Below, in pieces: positions 1 through 8,095 of a DNA stretch of 64,000 nt. The position numbers were made by a program, and so were the translations under genes. Numbering within the stretch: position 1 is the stretch's first letter; each line of letters starts with the position of its first letter. The notes beneath the pieces are model-generated. The model was not told the DNA's origin. It worked only from the letters and a program-made list of their open reading frames with translations, and searched no databases. The stretch is taken from contig DATELQ010000151.1 of NCBI GenBank assembly GCA_035276475.1, positions 19,585 to 83,584 on the forward strand. Direction: 5' to 3'. This DNA is from DATDFB01 sp035276475. Lineage in GTDB: Bacteria > Acidobacteriota > Thermoanaerobaculia > Gp7-AA8.

Positions 1-50
1 CGACGGCGTGGGTCGAGGCCGCGCTCGTCGCGGCGCTCGAGCGCCGCGCC

Positions 51-2129
51 TCATCGACCCTCGCGTAGCCCCGCTTCGTACTGCGGGCTCGGCTTCCCCA
101 TCGCCCACTGGTCGAACCATCCCACGATGTGCTGCAGGCGCTCCACGCGGTGCCACGGCTTGCCGCTGCGGGAGAGCTCGTGCGACTCGTCGGGGAAGCG
201 CACCATCACCGTCGGGATGTGGCGGTACTTCAGCGCGCGGAACATCATCTCTCCGCCGGCGGCGGGGGGCGTGCGGTAGTCGGCTTCGCCTTCGATCAGC
301 ATCAGCGGTGTCTTCACGCGGTCGATGTACGTGATCGGCGAGCGGGCCCGGAAATCCTCCGCGTCCTCGAACGGCGCCTTGTGGAACCACGTCGGCTGGA
401 ACAGCGTGAAGTCCGCCGTGTACCAGAACGTCGCCCAATCGGCGATGTCGCGCTGCGCCGCGGCGGCGACGAAGCGGTCCGTTTGCGTGATCACCCAGTT
501 CGTGAGCAGGCCGCCGCCGCTGCCGCCCGTCACGCAGAGCTTCTTCGTGTCGATCGAGCCCTTGGCGATCACGGCGTCGACCGACGCCATCAGGTCTTTG
601 TAGTCGTCGCCCGGGTAGTGGTACTGGATCACGTTCGCGAACTCCTGCCCGTACGACGTCGAGCCGCGCGGGTTCGGATAGACGACGACGTAGCCCTTCG
701 CCGCCATCCACTGAAACTCGTGATCGAACGTGTAGCCGTACGCCGAGTGCGGGCCGCCGTGGATGTTGAGGAGCAGCGGGTACTTCTTCGCCGGATCGAA
801 GTCGGGCGGCTTCTGCACCCACGTCTCGATCTTCTTGCCGTCGAAGCTCGTCAGCCACAGCTCGTCCGGCTCCGTCAGCGTCACCTCGCCGAAAAGCTTC
901 TGGTTCACGTTCGTCAGGCGCGTGAAGGCGCCGTCGGCGCCGACGAGAAAGAGATCCCCGATCATCGTCGGCGTCGAGAGCAGCGCCACTGTCTTGCCGC
1001 CGGCCATGTCGAACGACTGGATGTCCTGCTTCCCGTTCGTCCACGCCTCGATGCGCCCGGTGGCTGCGTCGACGCGTTTCAGATTGACGCGACCCTCTTC
1101 CGCGACTGTGATGACCACCGCGTTGCCGCTCCACGTGGGATGTGCGCCGCGGCCGCCGCGCGGCGCGCGCTGATCGCCGCCGACGCCGCTCATGACGTCG
1201 TTGTCGAACGCGGTGGTGAGGTTCTTCGGCGCGGCGCCCGGCGTCGACGACACGACGTACAGATCCGACTGCGAGTGCGACAGCACAGGCTTCGCCGGCG
1301 TGCCGGAAAACGCGATCCACTTCCCGTCGGGGCTCACGGCGTAGGAGTTGACGTTGATCTCCGCGTCGACGACTTTGACGGCGTCGCCGCCGCCCACCGG
1401 GACGGAGTAGAGCGCGTTGGCGCGCTCGTCGTAGTACGGCTCGCGCACGCGCGTCGAGGTGAAGTAGAGGCGCGATCCGTCCGGCGCCCACGTCACGTCC
1501 GCTTCGTCGAACTCGCCGTTCGTGAGCTGCTTCGGCTTCGCATCCTCGGAGGCCGCAACCGTCCAGACGTGCGAGTGCCGCGTGGCGTCGTTGTAGCCGC
1601 GGCCGTTGAAGCGGTAGATGGCCTGATTGATCACGCGGACGTCGCTGACGTGCTCGTCGTCGCCGTCCTTCTTCTTCTCCAGGTCCTCCGGCTTCGTCGA
1701 CGCCGTGAACGCGAGCGCGTTGTCCGTCGGCGACCAGTCGATCGACGAGATCGACCGCGCAAACGACGTCAGCGCCTGCGGCTCCCCGCCGTCGCTCCGC
1801 AAGAGATAAATCTGCGTCGTTTTCCCCTCGGGCGGCGTGCGCAGGAACGCCAGCGTCTTCCCGTCGTGCGACCAGCGCGGGCTCGAGTCGCTCGGGCCGT
1901 TCGTGAGCCGCCGCGCCGCAGCGCCGGGCGTGGCCGGCATCAGCCACAGCTCCGTGTCGTAGCGGTCCTTCTTCTCGTTCACCGTCACGCGGACGAAGGC
2001 GATCTGCGAGCCGTCGGGCGAGAGCTGCGGGTCCGCGACCCAGACGAACTTGAAGAGGTCTTTCTCGGTGATGTTGCGGGCGAAGGCGGAGGTGGCGACG
2101 AGGAGAAGGATGACGAGCAAGCGCTTCAT
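51..2129 (-). CDS. S9 family prolyl oligopeptidase (acylaminoacyl-peptidase type)
   Basis: Secreted serine peptidase of 692 aa that should cleave short peptides in the periplasm. The first ~18 residues form a signal peptide ending near SAFA. Residues ~25-400 contain repeated LSPDGxxIAF-like strands of a TolB/PD40-type beta-propeller, and the C-terminal third is an alpha/beta hydrolase. The nucleophile is S537 in GGSGGG. Asp617 (EGEADYRTPP) and His650 (DESHELS) fit the rest of the triad, so the enzyme looks active. The start overlaps the stop of the upstream ZIP transporter by ATGA, so the two genes are probably co-transcribed. The family is clear but the natural substrate is not. Bases 1-50 downstream hold nothing I can identify. 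Confidence 0.95.
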   Translation of the reverse strand: MKRLLVILLLVATSAFARNITEKDLFKFVWVADPQLSPDGSQIAFVRVTVNEKKDRYDTELWLMPATPGAAARRLTNGPSDSSPRWSHDGKTLAFLRTPPEGKTTQIYLLRSDGGEPQALTSFARSISSIDWSPTDNALAFTASTKPEDLEKKKDGDDEHVSDVRVINQAIYRFNGRGYNDATRHSHVWTVAASEDAKPKQLTNGEFDEADVTWAPDGSRLYFTSTRVREPYYDERANALYSVPVGGGDAVKVVDAEINVNSYAVSPDGKWIAFSGTPAKPVLSHSQSDLYVVSSTPGAAPKNLTTAFDNDVMSGVGGDQRAPRGGRGAHPTWSGNAVVITVAEEGRVNLKRVDAATGRIEAWTNGKQDIQSFDMAGGKTVALLSTPTMIGDLFLVGADGAFTRLTNVNQKLFGEVTLTEPDELWLTSFDGKKIETWVQKPPDFDPAKKYPLLLNIHGGPHSAYGYTFDHEFQWMAAKGYVVVYPNPRGSTSYGQEFANVIQYHYPGDDYKDLMASVDAVIAKGSIDTKKLCVTGGSGGGLLTNWVITQTDRFVAAAAQRDIADWATFWYTADFTLFQPTWFHKAPFEDAEDFRARSPITYIDRVKTPLMLIEGEADYRTPPAAGGEMMFRALKYRHIPTVMVRFPDESHELSRSGKPWHRVERLQHIVGWFDQWAMGKPSPQYEAGLREGR

Positions 2130-2854
2130 GCGCGCGATTGTAGGGCGTAAACGACGACGCCCGCCGTCACCAGCCCCGCGATCGTCGAGGCCAGGAGCGC
2201 GAAGCGCGGCCGCTCGTGCACCTGCGGCAGAAGATCGCTCGCGCCGAGGTAGAGGAGGAACCCGGCGAAGAACGCGAGCTGGAAGGCGAGTGTGTACGAC
2301 GTGAGGTGAAAGAGGCCCGCGCAGAGCGCGCCCGCCACCGGCGCGAGCGCGTCGACGAAGAGGAGCGCGAACGTCCGCCAGCGGCTGTTCCGCGTGGCCA
2401 GCATGAACGTGACGGTGTTGAGCCCGTCGGCGAAGTCGTGGGCGACGACGGCGAGCAGCACGATGAGGCCGACCTTCGTCCCGGCCTCGAAGCCGACGCC
2501 GATGGCCAATCCGTCGAGGAAACTGTGGAACGACAGCCCGAGGGCGCCGACGAGACCGACATTGTGATGGTGGCCGGGCGCGTCGTGCTGCTTCTCACTG
2601 TGGATGATGGTCAGCTTTTCGAGGAGGAAGATCGCGGCAAAACCGAGGATCACCGCGATCATGAGCGAGCGCATCGGGATCGCGTTCGTGCGGCTCAGAT
2701 CGACCACTTCAGGGATCAGGTCGAGGAAGGCCACGCCGATCAAGAGACCGGACGACGCCGCCATGATGTAGAGGAGGTAGCGCCGGTAGCGGAACGCGAA
2801 CGCGCCGCCGGCTAAGGTCATGAGGAACGCGGAGAGGGCCCAGACGGCGCTCAT
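2126..2854 (-). CDS. ZIP family divalent metal transporter
   Basis: Inner-membrane protein of 242 aa with about eight hydrophobic helices. The ZIP metal-binding signatures are visible: HSFLDGLAIG in the fourth helix and AHDFADGLNT in the fifth. A His-rich loop (HSEKQHDAPGHHH) precedes them, as expected for the variable cytosolic metal-binding loop. The family imports Zn2+, Fe2+ or Mn2+ into the cytoplasm, and the actual metal cannot be told from sequence. It is the first gene of a two-gene unit with the S9 peptidase, linked by an ATGA overlap. A perfect hairpin lies just upstream at 2870-2901. Confidence 0.93.
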   Translation of the reverse strand: MSAVWALSAFLMTLAGGAFAFRYRRYLLYIMAASSGLLIGVAFLDLIPEVVDLSRTNAIPMRSLMIAVILGFAAIFLLEKLTIIHSEKQHDAPGHHHNVGLVGALGLSFHSFLDGLAIGVGFEAGTKVGLIVLLAVVAHDFADGLNTVTFMLATRNSRWRTFALLFVDALAPVAGALCAGLFHLTSYTLAFQLAFFAGFLLYLGASDLLPQVHERPRFALLASTIAGLVTAGVVVYALQSRA

Positions 2855-2869
2855 GCGCCGCGGATTCTA

Positions 2870-2901
2870 GTGGAGGACAGGCAAGAGTGCCTGTCCTCCA
2901 C
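2870..2901. repeat. Perfect 14-bp inverted repeat (intergenic hairpin)
   Basis: GTGGAGGACAGGCA at 2870-2883 and its exact reverse complement at 2888-2901 flank the loop AGAG. It lies 11 bases past the stop of the CsgG-like gene and 15 bases before the ZIP start. No U-tract follows on either strand, so it is either a non-canonical terminator of the CsgG-like transcript or a copy of a dispersed palindromic element. Confidence 0.85.
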
Positions 2902-2912
2902 GGAGAAATGAA

Positions 2913-3614
2913 CTATTCGAGTTTGATCGCCTTCTTCGTCTTGTCGCGGCGCGACTGGTCCTTCGCCTTGTACTCGGCCAGGCAGTTGTCCTGGTCGACC
3001 ATCGCGCAGCTCAGGTACTCGCTGGCTTCCACGAGGCAGGCCCGGATCGCTTTGCCGGCCGGCGTGTTCTCGTACTTGCTGAGATTCCCGCCGAAGCCGC
3101 CGCGATAGAGGCCGACGCCGACGCCGTAGCTGCCGGAGCGCGCTTCGATCGAGCGCGTGTAGGCGATCTCGCCGGTCGTGGTGTCGACCACGCGGAGATC
3201 GATGGCGATGTAGGCGTCGCTCTTCTTGCCGCCGAGGGAGATCCCGCCGAAGCTGAGACCACCGCCGCCGCCCGACGTCTTCTCTTCGTACGCCGAGACC
3301 GTGCCCATCACCAGGTACTTCGCCCCGGTGAGCTTCCCGACCTTCGCGGCGCTGCTCTTGCTCACGCGGCCCGACGCGGCCAGGTCCTGCTCCTCGAGCA
3401 CCGGCGCGAGCTTGGCGCGCTCCACCATGCGGAACTTCTCCGTCGCCGACAGCTCATTGCTCAGCATCCCGGCCAGATCGTGTCCCGCGCCGCCGTACCA
3501 CCAGCCCGCGGACGTGTCATTCTTGAAATCAGCCACACCGATCGTCGGCTTTTCGGCCGCCGTCAGCACACCGGCGCAAAGCAACACTGCTACCGCCACC
3601 AAACACTTCTTCAT
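2913..3614 (-). CDS. CsgG/HfaB-like secreted lipoprotein-family protein
   Basis: Exported protein of 233 aa with a signal peptide at ~1-19 (ending GVLTAAE). No lipobox Cys is obvious at the cleavage site. The stretch IGVADFKNDT followed by LAGMLSNELSATEKFRMVERAKLAPVLEEQ is characteristic of the CsgG/HfaB/LpoB-like fold. A second block, KYLVMGTVSAYEE, is the usual central strand. The family ranges from curli secretion pores to peptidoglycan-synthase activators. No curli genes are near, so no specific role is assigned. A Gly-rich loop (GGGGGLSFGG) interrupts the fold. The start has a strong Shine-Dalgarno, AAGGAGG, 6-7 bases upstream. Confidence 0.8.
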   Translation of the reverse strand: MKKCLVAVAVLLCAGVLTAAEKPTIGVADFKNDTSAGWWYGGAGHDLAGMLSNELSATEKFRMVERAKLAPVLEEQDLAASGRVSKSSAAKVGKLTGAKYLVMGTVSAYEEKTSGGGGGLSFGGISLGGKKSDAYIAIDLRVVDTTTGEIAYTRSIEARSGSYGVGVGLYRGGFGGNLSKYENTPAGKAIRACLVEASEYLSCAMVDQDNCLAEYKAKDQSRRDKTKKAIKLE

Positions 3615-3653
3615 GAGATCTCCTCCTTGAACGATTGGGGGGCAATTATACGC

Positions 3654-4064
3654 TCATGCGATGCCGCGATTCCGCCGTCCCTGCGAGCAAGCCAGGGCGG
3701 AGTTGACGAGCTGATCGATGTCGAACGGCTTGCGGATCAGCCCCCAGATGCGCGACGTGTCGAGCGCCTCGATGGAGCGCTGGCTCGCGCCCGTCATCAC
3801 GATCACGCGGTCGAGCAGCGTGGGGCTGTCGCGGCGGATCTGCTCGAGGAGCTCGAAGCCGTTGACGTCCGGCATCATCAGATCGAGGAGGATGACGGAG
3901 TAGGTGTGGCGCTGGAGCTGGTCGTAGGCGACGCGGCCGTCCGTCGCCGTGTCGACAGTGAAGCCCTTCTTCGTCAGGAGTGTGGTGAACAGTCCCCGCA
4001 GCGCCAGGTCGTCATCGACGACGAGAACGTTGGGTACGCCGGCGGGGGGATCGCTCCGGGACAT
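3654..4064 (-). CDS. Single-domain response regulator
   Basis: Stand-alone receiver of 136 aa with no output domain. The acidic pocket is VVDDD at residues 15-19, the phospho-acceptor is D61 (LLDLMMP), and the switch residues are the Thr in VIVMTGAS and the Lys in IRKPFD. All catalytic positions are intact, so it should be phosphorylated by an unlinked histidine kinase and act through protein contacts. It resembles two other lone receivers here (5232-5657 and 39629-40009), which share the RKPxx motif. A TTGCAC-N3-A-Y-GCAA palindrome lies 27 bases upstream of the start and also precedes the third of these receivers. Confidence 0.92.
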   Translation of the reverse strand: MSRSDPPAGVPNVLVVDDDLALRGLFTTLLTKKGFTVDTATDGRVAYDQLQRHTYSVILLDLMMPDVNGFELLEQIRRDSPTLLDRVIVMTGASQRSIEALDTSRIWGLIRKPFDIDQLVNSALACSQGRRNRGIA

Positions 4065-4090
4065 GACCGTGGACTCGTGTGTCCGACAGT

Positions 4091-4105
4091 TTGCACCAGA
4101 CGCAA
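4091..4105 (-). promoter_or_regulatory. Candidate operator, TTGCAC-N3-A-Y-GCAA motif (site 1)
   Basis: The sequence is TTGCACCAGACGCAA on the plus strand, 27-41 bases upstream of the response-regulator start at 4064. Two further sites with 11 of 15 identical positions occur at 33593-33607 and 40046-40060, in the same orientation relative to a minus-strand gene and at a similar distance. The binding protein is unknown. Confidence 0.5.
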
Positions 4106-4112
4106 TGAGAAA

Positions 4113-4331
4113 TCAATCGCTATACACGCGCACGAGAAACACCGTGTCGTCCTTTTTCACCGTGGCGATCGACTCGCGGCCGGTGAGCGGCTTCGTCACG
4201 CTGACCAGCTCGACGTCGCTGCGGCGGACGTACTCGGAGATCGCGCTCTCGGGATTGGCGGCCTCGATGCGGATCTGCTTCGACTGCGTGGTGTCGCTCG
4301 TCAGCGGGCGTGATTCGATGGTGTATTGCAC
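4113..4331 (-). CDS. Small hypothetical protein
   Basis: Short reading frame for 72 residues with no signal peptide or membrane segment. It begins MQYTIESRPL and contains the mixed-charge stretch IEAANPESAISEYVRRSDVELV. This looks like a small alpha/beta domain in which a sequence of the type ANPESAISEYV would form a helix. I do not recognise a family. It sits 48 bases upstream of the receiver gene on the same strand and may be co-transcribed with it, although the motif at 4091-4105 lies between them. The codon pattern resembles that of its neighbours. Confidence 0.55.
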   Translation of the reverse strand: MQYTIESRPLTSDTTQSKQIRIEAANPESAISEYVRRSDVELVSVTKPLTGRESIATVKKDDTVFLVRVYSD

Positions 4332-4400
4332 GCCGATCCTCCCCGAAACTCGAACCGCTTTGCTTCGCCTGTGAGCTCAGCAATCGGCGGGCCAGATCTT

Positions 4401-4418
4401 GCACATGGTGAAATGTGC
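4401..4418. promoter_or_regulatory. Inverted repeat over the FNT start codon
   Basis: GCACAT (4401-4406) and ATGTGC (4413-4418) are inverted around GGTGAA. The right arm contains the GTG start at 4415. It could be a small translational hairpin or an operator. The left part (TTGCACATG from 4399) is also a partial match to the TTGCAC motif found elsewhere in the window. The evidence is weak. Confidence 0.3.
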
Positions 4419-5227
4419 CCGACAAGAAGATCGAGGACGAAGTCGAGCAGCGAAGCTCGCCCAGCGGCGAGATCGTCTACCGCGCCATCCACAAGGAAGG
4501 CGACGACGAGTTGCAGCGCTCGACGTCCGCCCTGGCGTGGTCGGGCCTCGCCGCGGGATTGTCGATGGGCTTCTCCGTCCTCGGACAGGCGCTGCTCTAC
4601 GCCGCCATTCGGGACACATCGTGGCGCCCGCTCGTCGTCAGCTTCGGCTACAGCGTCGGCTTCCTCATCGTCATCCTCGGCCGGCAGCAACTCTTCACCG
4701 AGAACACGCTCACCGTGATCCTCCCCCTCCTGCAGCGGCGCGACGGCCGGACGTTCCGCAACGTGGCGCGGCTCTGGACGACGGTGCTCCTCGCCAACCT
4801 CGCCGGCGGCCTCCTCTTCGCGTTCGCCATGGCGCGCACGAGCGCGATCGACGACGGCGTGCATCAGGCCATGATCAAGATCGCCGAGGGGTCGATGGCG
4901 GGCGGCTTCGCGAGCATCCTGCTGCGCGGCGTCTTCGCCGGCTGGTTGATCGCCTTGATGGTCTGGCTCCTGCCCTTCGCCGAGACGGCCCGCGTGTGGG
5001 TCATCGTGATCATCACCTACGTCGTCGGGCTGGCCGGCTTCAGCCACATCATCGTCGGATCGACCGAGGCGATGTTTCTGATGTTCGGCGGCTACATGTC
5101 GGGCATCGACTGCGTCACGCACTTCATCATCCCGGCGCTCCTCGGCAACTGCATCGGCGGCGTCGCGCTCGTGGCGGCGATCAACCACGCGCAGGTGGTG
5201 GCGGGAAACGAAGGCGTGGATGTGTGA
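4415..5227 (+). CDS. Formate/nitrite transporter family channel (YfdC-like)
   Basis: Inner-membrane protein of 270 aa with six hydrophobic helices after a polar N-terminus of ~40 residues. The FNT fold is suggested by LGRQQLFTENTLTVILPLL in the second helix region, SIDCVTHF-like sequence (GYMSGIDCVTHFIIPALLGNCIGG) near the end, and the internal pseudo-repeat. The long acidic N-terminus is typical of the YfdC branch, whose substrate is less certain than that of FocA or NirC. Formate export would fit the neighbouring alcohol-oxidation operon, but that is only contextual. The start is GTG. The gene converges on a response regulator with a 4-base gap. Confidence 0.85.
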   Translation: MPDKKIEDEVEQRSSPSGEIVYRAIHKEGDDELQRSTSALAWSGLAAGLSMGFSVLGQALLYAAIRDTSWRPLVVSFGYSVGFLIVILGRQQLFTENTLTVILPLLQRRDGRTFRNVARLWTTVLLANLAGGLLFAFAMARTSAIDDGVHQAMIKIAEGSMAGGFASILLRGVFAGWLIALMVWLLPFAETARVWVIVIITYVVGLAGFSHIIVGSTEAMFLMFGGYMSGIDCVTHFIIPALLGNCIGGVALVAAINHAQVVAGNEGVDV

Positions 5228-5231
5228 GGGG

Positions 5232-5657
5232 TCAGCGGCGGAACTGGAGGACGTTCGTGTCTTCGCCGACGTTCGAGGACGACGCGCCGGCCGCCGCCGT
5301 CACGAGGTCGGCGAGGACGTTGATGTCGAACGGCTTGCGCACGATGGAATGGACGATCGACGGGTCGAGCTGCCGCGTCAGCGACGCCTCGGCTGCGGCG
5401 GTGATGACGATGACGCTCGGCCGCTTGCCGCTGCGCGTTTGCAGCATGTCGACGAACTCGTATCCGCTGACGGCGGGCATCATCAGGTCGAGGACGATGA
5501 CGGCGTAGTCGGTCTGGTTGACCTTCTCGATGGCCTCGGCGCCGTCGGCGGCGATGTCGACGCCGAAGCCGGCGCGCTCGACGATCTTGGCGACGAGCGC
5601 GCGGATCGCAGGCTCGTCGTCCACGACGAGCACACGCCCTTTCCGAGCCGGAAGCAT
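5232..5657 (-). CDS. Single-domain response regulator
   Basis: Lone receiver domain of 141 aa. The acidic pocket is VVDDE at 11-15, the phospho-acceptor is D57 (VLDLMMP), Thr is the switch residue in VIVITAAAE, and Lys lies in VRKPFDI. There is no effector domain. The C-terminal ~15 residues are polar and probably flexible. Its start codon overlaps that of the divergent AlkB-like gene inside the palindrome GCATGC, so the two cannot both be initiated from separated upstream leaders. No partner kinase is present in the window. Confidence 0.92.
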   Translation of the reverse strand: MLPARKGRVLVVDDEPAIRALVAKIVERAGFGVDIAADGAEAIEKVNQTDYAVIVLDLMMPAVSGYEFVDMLQTRSGKRPSVIVITAAAEASLTRQLDPSIVHSIVRKPFDINVLADLVTAAAGASSSNVGEDTNVLQFRR

Positions 5658-6240
5658 GCGCGGCCGTGATGCAACAACTGCGCCGGAGGGATTCCGCTAC
5701 CGCGCCGACTTCCTCACGCCCGACGAAGAGCGCGAGCTCGTCGAGCACGTGGCGGCACTCCCCTTCCACGAAGTGCGCATGCACGGCGTCGTGGCGCGGC
5801 GCACCGTCATCCACTTCGGCTACGACTACGACTACTCCGGCTGGAAGATCACGCCGACCGATGCGCCGCCGCCGTTCCTCCGCTTCGTGATCGAGCGCGC
5901 GGCGGCCGAGGCGGGCGTCGCGGCGGAGAGACTCGCGCAGTTCCTCATCGCCCGCTATCCGCCGGGGGCATCGATCGGCTGGCACCGCGACGCGCCGATG
6001 TTCGGCGTCCCGGTCATCGGCGTCTCCCTCCTCGGCGCCTGCCGGATGCGCTTCCGCCGCAAGCAAGGGAACGGATGGGAGTCGTTCGAGCAACGCCTCG
6101 AGCCACGATCGCTCTACATCCTCGACGGCGCGGCGCGGACACAGTGGCAGCACCACATCCCGCCGGCGAAAGAGCTGCGCTATTCGATCTCGATGAGGAC
6201 CTTGCGCCGCATGCAACAAGTTGGCAAATCCGATGCATGA
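5656..6240 (+). CDS. AlkB-like 2OG-Fe(II) oxygenase (alkylated nucleic acid repair)
   Basis: Predicted dioxygenase of 194 aa that reverses N-alkyl base damage by oxidative demethylation, releasing an aldehyde. The iron ligands are visible: HxD in GWHRDAPMFG near residue 112, and a distal His in QWQHHIPP. The 2-oxoglutarate-binding Arg pair is in RYSISMRTLR. The start at 5656 was chosen because a longer frame would run antisense through the response regulator. The resulting N-terminus begins ~8 residues before the conserved fold. It is the first gene of the long plus-strand run leading into the PQQ dehydrogenase, whose start lies within its last codons. Confidence 0.85.
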   Translation: MRGRDATTAPEGFRYRADFLTPDEERELVEHVAALPFHEVRMHGVVARRTVIHFGYDYDYSGWKITPTDAPPPFLRFVIERAAAEAGVAAERLAQFLIARYPPGASIGWHRDAPMFGVPVIGVSLLGACRMRFRRKQGNGWESFEQRLEPRSLYILDGAARTQWQHHIPPAKELRYSISMRTLRRMQQVGKSDA

Positions 6241-8095
6241 CACCGCCGCCGTGAAACGACGATTGGGATTCCATCTGATCGCTGCGATTCTGCTCGTCGC
6301 CGCGGCATGTCGAACCAAGGAATCGCCGGCGCGCTCCTTCCCCTTCCTCGAACGACTCTCACCCGCTCCCTCCGTCAAGACCAACCTCGTCGAGCTCCAG
6401 CAGGACGACGGGCAGTGGGTGATGCCGGCGAAGAACTACGCCTCCACGCGCTTCAGCGCCCTCAATCAGATCAACGCCGAGAACGTGAAGAGCCTCAAGG
6501 TGGCGTGGACGTTCTCCACCGGCAGCGACCGCGGCGAAGAGGCGGCGCCGCTCGTCGTCAACAACACGATGTACGTCGTCACGCCGTTCCCCAACATCCT
6601 CTACGCGCTCGACCTCACCCAGCCGGGAGCGCCGGCGAAGTGGCAGTACAAGCCGAAAGACCTCAACAACGCCGCGAAGGGCGTGGCCTGCTGCGACTGG
6701 GTCAACCGCGGCTGCGCGTACGCGAACGGGAAGATCTTCTTCAACACGCTCGACGGCCGCACCTGCGCGGTCAACGCCGAGACGGGCGACGAAGTGTGGG
6801 TGGCGCAGGTGACGGACATCAGCCGCGGCGAGTCGCTGACGATGGCGCCGCTCGTCGTCAAGAACAAGGTCCTCGTCGGCGACAGCGGCGGCGAGTTCGG
6901 CGTCCGCGGCTCGCTCACCGCGCTCGACACGGAGTCCGGCAAGCAGGTGTGGAAGGCCTACAACACCGGCCCCGACGCCGACTGCCTGATCGGCGCGAAC
7001 TTTCATCCCTTCTACCAGAGCGACCAGGGCAAAGACCTCGGCGTGAAGACGTGGCCGCCCGATCTCTGGAAGATCGGCGGCGGCACAGTGTGGGGCTGGA
7101 TCTCCTACGACCCGGAGCTCGACCTCCTCTACTACGGCACCGCCAACCCCGGCCCGTGGAATCCGGAGCAGCGCCCCGGCGACAACAAGTGGACGTGCGG
7201 GATCTGGGCGCGCAAGCCCGACAGCGGCGAGGCGATCTGGTTCTATCAGTTCAGCCCGCACGATCTCTACGACCACGACGCCATCAACGAGCAGATCCTC
7301 ATGACGCTGCCGATTCAAGGGCAGCAGCGCAAGGTGCTGGTGCGGCCGGAGCGCAACGGCTACGTCTACGTGATCGACCGCGCCAACGGCCAGGTGCTGT
7401 CAGCGACGCCGTTCGCCTACATCACGACGAGCAAGGGGGTCGATCTCAAGACAGGGCGCTTGATCCCGAACGCGGAGAAGGCGCCCGGCGTCGGCCGCGT
7501 GGTGCGGATGATCTGCCCTCCCGCGCCCGGCGCGAAGGATTGGGAGCCGTCCGCGTACTCGCCGGTCACGGGGCTCGTCTACATCCCGCACGCGAATCTC
7601 TGTCAGGACGAGGAGGGCGTGCAGGCGAATTACATCGCCGGCACGCCGTACGTCGGCGCAAACGTGAAGATGTACGCGGGCCCGGGCGGCCACCGCGGCG
7701 AGTTCGACGCCTGGGACCCGGTGAACGCGCGCAAGGTGTGGTCGATCAAAGAGCGCTTCCCGGTCTGGAGCGGCGCGCTGGCGACGGCGGGAAACGTGGT
7801 CTTCTACGGGTCGATGGAGGGGTGGTTCCGCGCCGTCGACGCGCGCACGGGACAGCTGCTGTGGCAGTTCAAGACCGGCTCCGGAATCATCGGCCAACCG
7901 ATCACCTACCGCGGCCCCGACGGCAAGCAGTACGTGTCGGTGCTGAGCGGGGTGGGCGGCTGGGCGGGCGCGATCGTATCCGGCCAGCTCGACCCGCGCG
8001 ACGCCACCGGCGCCCTCGGTTTCAACAACGCGATGTCGGACCTCGGGAAGTACACGACGAAGGGCGGGATGCTCTACACGTTCGCACTCCCATGA
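6233..8095 (+). CDS. xoxF: PQQ-dependent alcohol dehydrogenase, lanthanide (XoxF) type
   Basis: Periplasmic quinoprotein of ~620 aa that oxidises methanol or other alcohols and passes electrons to a cytochrome c. The eight-bladed propeller is evident from repeated W-docking motifs. The adjacent-cysteine disulfide is C153-C154 (VACCDW). Metal and PQQ ligands are E221 (GGEFGVRG), N305 (GTANPG) and catalytic D347. The residue two positions on, D349 in YDHDAINE, is the extra Asp that marks lanthanide-dependent enzymes. A lipobox-like LLVAAAC suggests a lipoprotein anchor, which is unusual for a soluble MDH. Start choice: ATG 6233 overlaps the AlkB stop, GTG 6251 would give a tidier signal peptide, and TTG 6221 is also open. 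Confidence 0.92.
   Translation: MHDTAAVKRRLGFHLIAAILLVAAACRTKESPARSFPFLERLSPAPSVKTNLVELQQDDGQWVMPAKNYASTRFSALNQINAENVKSLKVAWTFSTGSDRGEEAAPLVVNNTMYVVTPFPNILYALDLTQPGAPAKWQYKPKDLNNAAKGVACCDWVNRGCAYANGKIFFNTLDGRTCAVNAETGDEVWVAQVTDISRGESLTMAPLVVKNKVLVGDSGGEFGVRGSLTALDTESGKQVWKAYNTGPDADCLIGANFHPFYQSDQGKDLGVKTWPPDLWKIGGGTVWGWISYDPELDLLYYGTANPGPWNPEQRPGDNKWTCGIWARKPDSGEAIWFYQFSPHDLYDHDAINEQILMTLPIQGQQRKVLVRPERNGYVYVIDRANGQVLSATPFAYITTSKGVDLKTGRLIPNAEKAPGVGRVVRMICPPAPGAKDWEPSAYSPVTGLVYIPHANLCQDEEGVQANYIAGTPYVGANVKMYAGPGGHRGEFDAWDPVNARKVWSIKERFPVWSGALATAGNVVFYGSMEGWFRAVDARTGQLLWQFKTGSGIIGQPITYRGPDGKQYVSVLSGVGGWAGAIVSGQLDPRDATGALGFNNAMSDLGKYTTKGGMLYTFALP

Noticed and set aside
6307..8091. Long plus-strand frame in a second phase through xoxF leading into xoxJ
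   Set aside because: It is an Arg-rich shadow of the PQQ dehydrogenase frame. The true xoxJ begins at 8092.
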